In this document: in pieces, positions 1-6,059 of the stretch | Numbering within the stretch: the first letter of the stretch is position 1 | How the letters are laid out: the number at the start of each line of letters is the position of its first letter | Assembly: GCA_035545895.1 (NCBI GenBank) | Contig: DASZXJ010000225.1 | Location: forward strand, 1-9,607 | Reading direction: 5' to 3' | Length of the DNA stretch: 9,607 nucleotides | From: DASZXJ01 sp035545895 | GTDB taxonomy: Bacteria; Planctomycetota; Phycisphaerae; Tepidisphaerales; Tepidisphaeraceae | Notes under the pieces: generated by a model | Seen by the model: the letters and a program-made list of their open reading frames with translations, nothing else | The model's database searches: none | What the model was told of the DNA's origin: nothing | Made by a program: the position numbers and the translations under genes

Positions 1-60
1 CGCGTCGCGCGTCTTGTTCATTCAAATTTGTCAGTAGGACGCGCGACGCGTGGCGTCGCG
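1..60. repeat. Overlapping G/C-rich inverted repeats (three arms)
   Basis: Bases 1-13 and 38-50 are perfect 13-bp reverse complements with a 24-base spacer. Bases 42-49 also pair perfectly with 53-60 around a 3-base loop. The middle arm can therefore pair with either the left or the right arm but not both, and the left and right arms share the direct repeat GCGTCGCG. The repeat lies ahead of the VWA gene and may extend beyond the window edge. It could be a terminator of the upstream gene, an attenuator-like switch or a dispersed palindrome; the sequence does not decide. Confidence 0.7.
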
Positions 61-84
61 GCTGCTGTCTTGAATTTCCGTGAC

Positions 85-90
85 TATAAT
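85..90 (+). promoter_or_regulatory. TATAAT, possible -10 box of the VWA gene
   Basis: A perfect TATAAT hexamer ends nine bases before the ATG at 100. No convincing -35 hexamer sits 16-18 bases upstream; the TTGAAT at 70-75 is only 9 bases away. If used, transcription would begin at or very near the ATG and give a leaderless mRNA, which would fit the lack of an SD before this start. A chance match remains quite possible. Confidence 0.25.
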
Positions 91-99
91 GGTTCCGAC

Positions 100-1284
100 A
101 TGAAGTATTTCTATGGTGAATTCGACGGGTCGGAATTTCCCACGCCGGATACCCTGTTTAGCTTTGACCAATTCATGCAGTTCATCATGCAGCATGGCGA
201 GCAGGCATTGCGCGCCATTCAGCAGATGATGAACGACCAGGACAACCCCGAGCAATCCGAGATGCTCGAGCAACTGCTTCAGGAAGGCATGCTCGACAAG
301 GACGGCAAGGGAAAGCTCAAGCTTACGCCTCGCGCCATCGGTCGCATGCAGCGCAAAGCGCTGAATGAAATATTCAGCAACCTCCGGCAAGGCCAGCGCG
401 AAGGCCATGAAAAGATCACCACCGGCCAAGGCGGCGAACGCATCGAGGGCACCAAACCCTATCAATACGGCGACCCGGTGAGTGAACTCGATCTTCACCA
501 GACCATCCACAACGCCCTTTCCAACCACGGACTCCCCCAAGCCCCCGGCTCTGCCGGGGGACACGCTTCCAAACGTGCCGCGATTAAATTCGACGAACAC
601 GATTTCGCCCTTCACCTGCACGAAGGCGTCACCAGTTGCTCGACGGTCGTCCTGCTGGACATGAGCGGCTCGATGATGCGCTACGGCCGATTCCTCGCCG
701 CCAAGAAAGTCGCAATGGCCATGCAGGCGCTGGTGCGAAGCAAATTTCCCCAGGACTCGATCGACTTTGTCGGCTTCTATTCCGGAGCAACCAAAATTCC
801 TGAAGCGGCCTTGCCGCTGGCCATGCCCAAGCCGGTGACGGTTTATGACTATCAGGTTCGGCTGAAGGTTCCGCTGAACCAGCTCGACAAGGCTCCGCAG
901 CATTTCACCAACCTGCACATGGGCCTTCAGATGGCTCGGCGAATTCTTCAAAAGCGCGGCGCGGAAAACAAGCAGGTATTCATCATCACCGACGGTCAAC
1001 CCACTGCCCATGTCGAAGGCAATTTCGCGTATTTACTTTACCCGCCTGACCCGCGCAGCACGGTCGCCACACTCAAGGAAGCCGTCCTGGCCGTTCGCGA
1101 GGGGTGCCGTATCTCCACCTTTGCCCTGATCGAGGATTATTGGGGAATGGATTGGGTGGGATTCGTCGACCAGATGACCAAGCTCACCAAGGGCGTGGCA
1201 TTTTATACCAGCAGCGGCGAGTTGGCGTCGTGCATCATGGAAAGTTACCTGAGCGGCCGAAAGAAAAAGGCGTTTATCGCGTAG
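100..1284 (+). CDS. VWA (von Willebrand factor A) domain protein with intact MIDAS
   Basis: A 394-residue protein. Its C-terminal half is a VWA domain with a complete metal-ion-dependent adhesion site: DMSGS at residues 187-191, Thr270 in FTNLHMG, and Asp298 in ITDGQPT. The N-terminal part (about 1-130) is acidic and helical, then turns basic (LTPRAIGRMQRKAL). No signal peptide or membrane segment is visible, so it is probably cytoplasmic. From memory of the family, this matches VWA proteins widespread in Planctomycetota and related to the CoxE/ChlD-like type, which usually work with MoxR-type AAA+ ATPases on metal insertion or complex assembly. No such partner is in view, although it could lie upstream. 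ATG 100 (MKYFYGEFDG) is preferred to the in-frame TTG at 28, because the extra 24 residues are encoded across the palindromes at 38-60 and look non-native. The substrate is unknown. Confidence 0.85.
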   Translation: MKYFYGEFDGSEFPTPDTLFSFDQFMQFIMQHGEQALRAIQQMMNDQDNPEQSEMLEQLLQEGMLDKDGKGKLKLTPRAIGRMQRKALNEIFSNLRQGQREGHEKITTGQGGERIEGTKPYQYGDPVSELDLHQTIHNALSNHGLPQAPGSAGGHASKRAAIKFDEHDFALHLHEGVTSCSTVVLLDMSGSMMRYGRFLAAKKVAMAMQALVRSKFPQDSIDFVGFYSGATKIPEAALPLAMPKPVTVYDYQVRLKVPLNQLDKAPQHFTNLHMGLQMARRILQKRGAENKQVFIITDGQPTAHVEGNFAYLLYPPDPRSTVATLKEAVLAVREGCRISTFALIEDYWGMDWVGFVDQMTKLTKGVAFYTSSGELASCIMESYLSGRKKKAFIA

Positions 1285-1306
1285 ACCTCGCCCTCCCACC
1301 AATTAG

Positions 1307-1328
1307 CCCGGCGTGAATACACGCCGGG
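1307..1328 (+). terminator. Hairpin terminator candidate after the VWA gene
   Basis: CCCGGCGTG (1307-1315) and CACGCCGGG (1320-1328) form a perfect 9-bp G/C-rich stem with the four-base loop AATA, 22 bases beyond the VWA stop codon. The following bases (TCGCTCGCTTT) are only weakly T-rich, so it is not a textbook intrinsic terminator. Its place between a stop codon and the next promoter supports a 3'-end role. Confidence 0.6.
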
Positions 1329-1337
1329 TCGCTCGCT

Positions 1338-1365
1338 TTGACATATCCCTCACTGCCGATACACT
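1338..1365 (+). promoter_or_regulatory. Sigma70-type promoter of the bamA-ompH operon
   Basis: A consensus -35 box TTGACA (1338-1343) is followed after 16 bases by TACACT (1360-1365), which matches TATAAT at four of six positions including the key T, A and final T. Transcription would start near 1372, about 30 bases before the preferred bamA start at 1402. It lies immediately after the hairpin that ends the preceding gene. Confidence 0.6.
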
Positions 1366-1401
1366 GGCCCGCCGACGCGGGTTTTGGTAGGTCTATCACA
1401 G

Positions 1402-3804
1402 GTGAAGAAGGATCATCTCCTCTTGAAAGGGTTGCGAAGGATTTGCGTTTTGCTCCTCGTGCTCGGACCGGGGCTATCCGCCCGGCTGCTGGCTCAGCCC
1501 GCGCCTCCTGTCAATGCAACCCCGGCACAATATGACCTTCGCGGCAGAACTGTCGAAGCCGTACGCGTTCTTGGAAACACCTCGGTCTCCACTCCCGTTA
1601 TTCTCAATTCGGTCCGTATCCGCGAAGGTGACAAATTCGATCCTGAAACCCTTCAGGAAGACTATCAACGCGTTTACGGCCTGAAGAAATTTGCACAGGT
1701 CGATGCCAAGGCCGAACCCACCTCGACCGGCGGCGTGATCGTTGTCTTTGTCGTCACCGAACAAAAGCAAATTCGCAATATCATTTATCGCGGCAATCTC
1801 GATATCGATACGCAAACCATTCAGGGCGTGGTCGATATCAAGGAAGGCGAGGCCATCGATCGTTTCCGCCTGGCCCTTGCCAAACAGGCAATCGAAACAC
1901 TCTATAAAGATAAGAATTATCCCTTCGCACACATTGATGTCGATTCAGACGCCCTGTCCCAGAATGGGCAGGTCATTTTTAGCATTGTCGAAGGGCCGAA
2001 TGTCCGTATCCGCAAGATCAACTTTGTCGGCGGCAACAGCTTCAGCACGAGCAAGCTCAAAGGTGTGATCCAGGCGCAAACCTGGATCTGGATCTTCCGG
2101 CACGGCACATACGACCCCGAGCAATTGGAAGATGATGTCGCCGCCCTTCGAAAGTTTTACAATGAAAAGGGTTTCTTCGATGTCCGCGTCGGCCGCAAGC
2201 TGATCTGGTCGCCGGACATGACCGAGCTTCAGATCGACTTTGTCATCGAAGAAGGTATCCGCTATTCAATCGAGCGCGTCACATTCAAAGGCAACGCCAG
2301 CGTTTCTGAAGCCGACCTTCGTAAAGACCTGAAACTGCGTGAAGGCTTGCCGTATGACAACGATCTGCTGCAGCGCGACATTCGCCAGATCGTTAAAGCG
2401 TACAGCCCGTTTGGTTTTATCTATCAGCCGCAGGCGACGGATCAAACGCAATTCCTGCAAATCAAGACCAGTCCTGTCTTCCGGCGTCAGGCCGGCAAGG
2501 TTGAGCTGGTTTACGATATTTCCGAAGGCCGGCCTTTCCATCTCGGGCGCATCATTCCCAAGGGCAATTACAAAACACAGGACAAGGTCATTCTTCGCGA
2601 AATGCAGATGGCGCCGGGGCAGCTTTATAATTCCGGTGCGGTTGCTGATGCGGTGGACCGTCTGCGCGGCACGCCTTACTTTTCACGCGTGACCGCCACC
2701 CCGGTTGGCGACGATCCGGAATACCGGGATCTGCTGGTTGAAGTTGAGGAAACCAAGACCGCGTCATTCACCGTCGGAGCCGGCATCAACAGCAACGGCG
2801 GCATCGGTGGCAACCTGACTTACGAACAGCGCAATTTCGACATCATGAACTGGCCGTCGAGCTGGCGCGATGTCTTCTCCGATCGAGCGTTCACTGGCGC
2901 GGGGCAGACGTTCAGAGCCTCCTTCGAACCGGGCACGACCGTCACCAATGCGTCAATCAGGTTCACCGAACCCTGGGTGTTCGATCAGCCCTACAGTTTC
3001 ACGACGGAACTTTACCTGCGTGATCGTGTTCGCGACGGCATTTACAACGATCAGCGCATCGGCGGACGCGTTTCGGTCGGCAAGCGGTTCAGCAACATCT
3101 GGTCGGGCGCGATTACCCTTCGCGGCGAGCAGGTTGACATCGGCAACATTGAAGACAAGGAAATTCGAGCTTTCGAAATCCTGGACGAGGAAGGCTCGCA
3201 CCTGTTGACCAGCACGGCCTTGCGCTTGACACGCGATACCACCACCCGCGGCCTGCTGCCGGCCACTGGATCGACAACCACCTTGGGCGGCGAGTTCTTT
3301 GGAACGCTGGGCGGCGATTACATGTTCCAGCGATTCACGCTCAGCCACGACCATTATTTCACTCTGCACGAAGATCTGCTGGACCGCAGGGTAATCCTCG
3401 CGCTACACGGCGATGCGGGATATATCACCGGCGATTCCCCGTTTTTTGAACGCTTTTATGGCGGCGGCATCGGATCGGTTCGCGGATTCGCCTTCCGCGG
3501 CATCAGCCCGCGCTCCGGGCCGGATGAAGATCGCATCGGCGGTGATTTTGCCCTCACCGGCAGCGCGGAAGTCAGCTTCCCGATTGCCGGTGAAGAACTT
3601 CGCGGCGTGGTATTTACCGACGTCGGCACCGTTGAGCCTGATCTGCAGATCGGTACAATTCGATCCAGCATCGGCACGGGCATACGCCTGACGCTTCCAT
3701 TCCTGGGCCGAACGCCTATTGCAATCGATTTCGCTTTGCCGATTACCAAGAACAGTCAGGATGACACTCAATTTATCAGCTTTTCGTTTGGATTTTCGCA
3801 GTAG
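1402..3804 (+). CDS. bamA: Outer membrane protein assembly factor BamA (Omp85)
   Basis: The central subunit of the beta-barrel assembly machinery, which inserts barrel proteins into the outer membrane. From GTG 1402 it has 800 residues, close to E. coli BamA. A signal peptide covers about residues 1-31 (basic start, hydrophobic core ICVLLLVLG, likely cut LLA|Q). Five POTRA domains follow at about 50-120, 121-198, 201-284, 287-375 and 378-450, each with the typical late Gly-Asn turn (VLGNTSVS, YRGNLDID, FVGGNSFS, FKGNASVS, PKGNYKTQ). The 16-stranded barrel begins near FTVGAGINSNGG. The L6 signature VRGF starts at residue 693, and the protein ends in an aromatic-rich strand (FISFSFGFSQ). TTG 1384 and TTG 1423 are alternative starts. 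GTG 1402 is preferred because it leaves a workable leader after the promoter and gives a well-formed signal peptide. It is followed 16 bases later by ompH, the order conserved in many diderms. Confidence 0.95.
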   Translation: MKKDHLLLKGLRRICVLLLVLGPGLSARLLAQPAPPVNATPAQYDLRGRTVEAVRVLGNTSVSTPVILNSVRIREGDKFDPETLQEDYQRVYGLKKFAQVDAKAEPTSTGGVIVVFVVTEQKQIRNIIYRGNLDIDTQTIQGVVDIKEGEAIDRFRLALAKQAIETLYKDKNYPFAHIDVDSDALSQNGQVIFSIVEGPNVRIRKINFVGGNSFSTSKLKGVIQAQTWIWIFRHGTYDPEQLEDDVAALRKFYNEKGFFDVRVGRKLIWSPDMTELQIDFVIEEGIRYSIERVTFKGNASVSEADLRKDLKLREGLPYDNDLLQRDIRQIVKAYSPFGFIYQPQATDQTQFLQIKTSPVFRRQAGKVELVYDISEGRPFHLGRIIPKGNYKTQDKVILREMQMAPGQLYNSGAVADAVDRLRGTPYFSRVTATPVGDDPEYRDLLVEVEETKTASFTVGAGINSNGGIGGNLTYEQRNFDIMNWPSSWRDVFSDRAFTGAGQTFRASFEPGTTVTNASIRFTEPWVFDQPYSFTTELYLRDRVRDGIYNDQRIGGRVSVGKRFSNIWSGAITLRGEQVDIGNIEDKEIRAFEILDEEGSHLLTSTALRLTRDTTTRGLLPATGSTTTLGGEFFGTLGGDYMFQRFTLSHDHYFTLHEDLLDRRVILALHGDAGYITGDSPFFERFYGGGIGSVRGFAFRGISPRSGPDEDRIGGDFALTGSAEVSFPIAGEELRGVVFTDVGTVEPDLQIGTIRSSIGTGIRLTLPFLGRTPIAIDFALPITKNSQDDTQFISFSFGFSQ

Positions 3805-3808
3805 TTAG

Positions 3809-3814
3809 AAAGGA
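3809..3814 (+). promoter_or_regulatory. Strong ribosome binding site of ompH
   Basis: AAAGGA lies six bases before ATG 3821, within the 16-base gap after the bamA stop. It fixes the ompH start and supports co-transcription with bamA, since no separate promoter fits in the gap. Confidence 0.7.
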
Positions 3815-3820
3815 ACCGAT

Positions 3821-4432
3821 ATGCGTCTCTCCGCAAAGTCCCGCGTGTTTCCAGGCCTGATGGCCATGGCCTTGATTTTGTCTCTGTCGAATCGCGCGGG
3901 CGCACAAGCCGCCGCCCCGACCAAAATTGCCACCGTTGATCCGGTTCGGGTATTCAACGAATTGCAAAAGACCAAGGACCTGCGTGTGGCCATGAACGCC
4001 GAGGGCAAGCAGCTCGACGACGAGCGCCTCGCCCGATCAGGCAAGCTGCATGATCTCCAGCAGCAACGAGACCTGCTCAATCCCAATGCCCCGCAGTATC
4101 AACAGCTCAACCAGGATTTGATGAAGCAGACCATCGAATTCCAGGCCTGGTTCCAGGTTCACCAGCTTGACCTTCAACGCAAACAGAAAATTCAGATCAA
4201 CGTCCTGTTTGGTGACATCACGACCGCCGTTGGCAAGGTGGCCGAGGCGCGCGGAATCGATCTGGTGATCGCCGAACAGAAGCCGCAACTGCCTGAAAAT
4301 CTCGACGAGCTTCAGGTCGCACAGCTTCAGGCCCTGTTGAGTTCGCGCAACGTGTTGTACAAGAAGGATGCGATCGATCTGAGCAGCGCGGTCATCGCAC
4401 AAATGGACGCGGACTATAAATCTGGAAAATGA
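3821..4432 (+). CDS. ompH: OmpH/Skp-family periplasmic chaperone
   Basis: A periplasmic holdase that binds unfolded outer-membrane proteins on their way to BamA. It has 203 residues with a clear signal peptide (basic MRLSAKSR, hydrophobic LMAMALILSLS, likely cut AGA|Q near residue 28). The mature part opens with the family strand KIATVDPVRVFNE and continues as a long Gln- and charge-rich helical stretch (about 50-130), which is the tentacle coiled coil of Skp. It closes with the family core (ARGIDLVIAEQ, then a stretch ending in DLSSAVIAQMDADY). It is somewhat longer than E. coli Skp because of an insert around residues 153-175 (KPQLPENLDELQVAQ), a region that varies in planctomycete homologues. 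The strong SD, and the position right after bamA, support both the start and the function. Confidence 0.9.
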   Translation: MRLSAKSRVFPGLMAMALILSLSNRAGAQAAAPTKIATVDPVRVFNELQKTKDLRVAMNAEGKQLDDERLARSGKLHDLQQQRDLLNPNAPQYQQLNQDLMKQTIEFQAWFQVHQLDLQRKQKIQINVLFGDITTAVGKVAEARGIDLVIAEQKPQLPENLDELQVAQLQALLSSRNVLYKKDAIDLSSAVIAQMDADYKSGK

Positions 4433-4451
4433 TCGAACAATTGAGAGAAAC

Positions 4452-4501
4452 AGGCAGAGGGCAGAATACAATTATTGTTCTGTCCCCTGCCTTTTGTTTT
4501 T
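4452..4501 (+). terminator. Rho-independent terminator between ompH and lpxD
   Basis: Arms 4452-4466 and 4478-4492 form a 15-bp stem with one A-C mismatch and one G-T pair, an 11-base loop, and a T-run (TTTTGTTTTT) at 4492-4501. It starts 20 bases after the ompH stop. It should end, or attenuate, the bamA-ompH transcript before lpxD. Confidence 0.8.
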
Positions 4502-4513
4502 GGAACTTTGTCC

Positions 4514-5554
4514 ATGCCGACACTTACCGAGATTGCGGCCCTGATCAATGCGCCCGTGCGATCCGACGGGCAGCGGGAAATCACCGGCGTGGCATCGCTC
4601 GCAGACGCGGGGCCTTCCGATATTTCCATCCTCTCGGCGGATTCATACCTGCCTCAGTTCTTGGCGACCCGAGCGGGCGCCGCGATCGTCGTCAAGCGAG
4701 TCAAACTTCCTGCGACCACAAAAATTCCCGTGCTGATCGTCGATGACGCGGATCAGGCGCTCTCCCGTGTTCTTGAATTGTTCGCTCCACCCGTGCCCTG
4801 CCCCGCGGCTGGCGTGGATCCATTGGCTCGTGTCGCAAAGACCGCGACCGTCGGATCAGGCATCGCCATTGCGCCGTTTGTCGTGGTCGGTGAACGAACA
4901 CGCATCGGCAGCCAATGTAAAATCTATCCTGGCGTATTCATTGGCGACGATGTCGTCATCGGCGACGACTGCCAGCTATTTCCCAACGTCGTCGTTCGCG
5001 AGCGGGTGACGCTCGGCAATCGTGTCATCATCCACGCCAATAGTGCGATCGGTTCGGATGGATTTGGATATCGCTGGGATGGCACGAAACATGCCAAGGT
5101 TCCTCAGATCGGCACGATCGTCATCGAGGACGATGTGGAGCTTGGCTCGTGCGTATGTGTCGATCGAGCCAAGATGGGCGTAACACGCATCGGCCGCGGA
5201 ACCAAGATCGATAATCTGGTTCAGATTGCGCACAACTGCATCGTCGGGCAGCATTGCATCATTACCGGCCAGGCGGGGCTGGCCGGCTCGGTCACACTGG
5301 GCAACGGCGTGATCCTCGGCGGACAGTCCGCCGTTCGTGATCACACCGCCATGGGTGATGGTTCGATGGCCGCCGCATGCAGCGGTGTTTCAGACGACGT
5401 CCCTCCCAAAACAGTCGTCAGCGGCATTCCAGCATTGCCGCATCGACAAAGCCTGCGCGAGCAAGCCGCCCTCCGTCGCCTGCCCGATCTGGTCGCCCAG
5501 CTTCGCAAATTGCGCGAAGAAATCGACCAGATGAAGCAGGACCGCGCCAAATAA
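4514..5554 (+). CDS. lpxD: UDP-3-O-acyl-glucosamine N-acyltransferase LpxD
   Basis: Third step of lipid A synthesis: transfer of a hydroxyacyl chain from acyl carrier protein to the 2-amino group of UDP-3-O-acyl-glucosamine, in the cytoplasm. It has 346 residues, close to the usual length of about 340. The N-terminal nucleotide-binding domain covers about residues 1-95 (ITGVASLADAGPSDISIL matches the family). Left-handed parallel beta-helix hexapeptide repeats follow at about 105-300. The conserved GSDGFGY loop is present, as is the catalytic His in VQIAHN at residue 240, equivalent to E. coli His239. A charged C-terminal helix (LVAQLRKLREEIDQMKQD) is the ACP-binding and trimer end. ATG 4514 is chosen because MPTLTEIAALINA aligns with family starts. 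The in-frame TTG 4475 lies inside the terminator hairpin. SD support is weak (GGA at 4502-4504). No strong promoter is evident, so it may rely on read-through. Confidence 0.93.
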   Translation: MPTLTEIAALINAPVRSDGQREITGVASLADAGPSDISILSADSYLPQFLATRAGAAIVVKRVKLPATTKIPVLIVDDADQALSRVLELFAPPVPCPAAGVDPLARVAKTATVGSGIAIAPFVVVGERTRIGSQCKIYPGVFIGDDVVIGDDCQLFPNVVVRERVTLGNRVIIHANSAIGSDGFGYRWDGTKHAKVPQIGTIVIEDDVELGSCVCVDRAKMGVTRIGRGTKIDNLVQIAHNCIVGQHCIITGQAGLAGSVTLGNGVILGGQSAVRDHTAMGDGSMAAACSGVSDDVPPKTVVSGIPALPHRQSLREQAALRRLPDLVAQLRKLREEIDQMKQDRAK

Positions 5555-5559
5555 CCATC

Positions 5560-5587
5560 TTGCTGTTTCAACCCGCGCGGCTACGAT
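5560..5587 (+). promoter_or_regulatory. Possible promoter of the tRNA gene
   Basis: TTGCTG (5560-5565) and TACGAT (5582-5587) are separated by 16 bases, with 3/6 and 4/6 matches to the sigma70 boxes. Transcription would begin a few bases before the mature tRNA 5' end at 5598. The matches are modest and the call rests mainly on position. Confidence 0.35.
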
Positions 5588-5597
5588 ATTGCTCGAA

Positions 5598-5671
5598 GTT
5601 CCCTTAGCTCAATTGGATAGAGCGTCGGCCTCCGAAGCCGAAGGTTACAGGTTCGACCCCTGTAGGGAACG
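5598..5671 (+). tRNA. tRNA-Arg (anticodon CCG)
   Basis: A complete 74-base cloverleaf. The acceptor stem is GTTCCCT paired with AGGGAAC (5598-5604 with 5664-5670), with discriminator G at 5671. The D-arm is GCTC/GAGC. The anticodon stem TCGGC/GCCGA encloses loop CTCCGAA with anticodon CCG, which reads the arginine codon CGG. The variable loop has five bases (AGGTT), and the T-arm is ACAGG/CCTGT around TTCGACC. No 3' CCA is encoded, so it must be added after transcription. The gene marks the boundary between the conserved block and the A/T-rich region to its right. Confidence 0.97.
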
Positions 5672-5825
5672 TTTTAACCGTGCCCGGCTCATGGTTGGAA
5701 AACCCCAGAATGAAGTGCATTATTTTGGCCCTTGCGGGATCATCAATACACGCCAAATGCTCTTAAACGGCCAAAAAACCGGGTTGTTTAACCAATAGGC
5801 AACAAATCCCAAACAAATCTTCATC

Positions 5826-5850
5826 TTGCCCTGATTTGGGCAATTCTTTT
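5826..5850 (+). terminator. Short hairpin with T-run, terminator candidate
   Basis: TTGCCC (5826-5831) and GGGCAA (5838-5843) form a perfect 6-bp stem with a six-base loop, followed directly by TTCTTTT (5844-5850). It sits 155 bases after the tRNA and about 210 before the kinase, so it could end a tRNA transcript or a short unannotated RNA. Confidence 0.4.
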
Positions 5851-5878
5851 GCCTCTCCAGCAGTTCTATACTGCGTCA

Positions 5879-5905
5879 GGCGGTATAAACCGGCAACCTA
5901 CCGCC
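5879..5905. repeat. Inverted repeat with nested palindrome
   Basis: GGCGGTA (5879-5885) and TACCGCC (5899-5905) are perfect reverse complements 13 bases apart. Inside them, CGGT-ATAA-ACCG (5881-5892) forms a second, competing hairpin. The layout could be an operator or an RNA structure upstream of the kinase; function is unproven. Confidence 0.45.
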
Positions 5906-5951
5906 GTTAATCGCCCCATAAATCGTGGAGCAGAAAGAATTTGTTGCCAAC

Positions 5952-6010
5952 ACCAAATAATCTTTGGTCCACACCGTATATTCTCACAGGAAGCACTTAA
6001 TTTGCTTCCT
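5952..6010 (+). promoter_or_regulatory. Two tandem hairpins upstream of the kinase gene
   Basis: ACCAAA (5952-5957) pairs with TTTGGT (5963-5968) around a five-base loop. AGGAAGCA (5988-5995) pairs perfectly with TGCTTCCT (6003-6010) around a seven-base loop. The second hairpin ends 49 bases before the kinase start. A TATATT lies between them at 5977-5982 without a good -35 box. They could be leader structures or protein-binding sites. Confidence 0.45.
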
Positions 6011-6059
6011 ACAGTTAGAAGAACGACAGGACAAAGCGTATTTTTGGATAAAAAAATAG

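Larger units (their letters stand above)
5672..6059. other. Gene-free, hairpin-rich gap between tRNA-Arg and the kinase
   Basis: These 388 bases are clearly more A/T-rich than the genes to the left. Open frames crossing them lack family character and codon bias. The gap holds a weak inverted repeat just after the tRNA (AACCGTG 5676-5682 with CATGGTT 5690-5696, one G-T pair). It also holds AACAAATC repeated twice within about 20 bases near 5803-5820, and the structures listed separately. A small RNA or a decayed gene could be present, but nothing recognisable remains. Confidence 0.6.

Noticed and set aside
31..1011. 326-codon open frame on the minus strand opposite the VWA gene
   Set aside because: It is the antisense of a conserved MIDAS protein in G/C-rich DNA. 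It shows no motif of its own and has low-complexity Val/Gly/Ala content typical of shadow frames.
4475..4513. TTG start giving LpxD 13 extra residues
   Set aside because: The TTG lies within the terminator hairpin, and the extra residues (MFCPLPFVFGTLS) do not resemble LpxD N-termini.
5589..5798. 69-codon plus-strand frame
   Set aside because: It runs straight through the complete tRNA-Arg gene, and the remainder has no family character.
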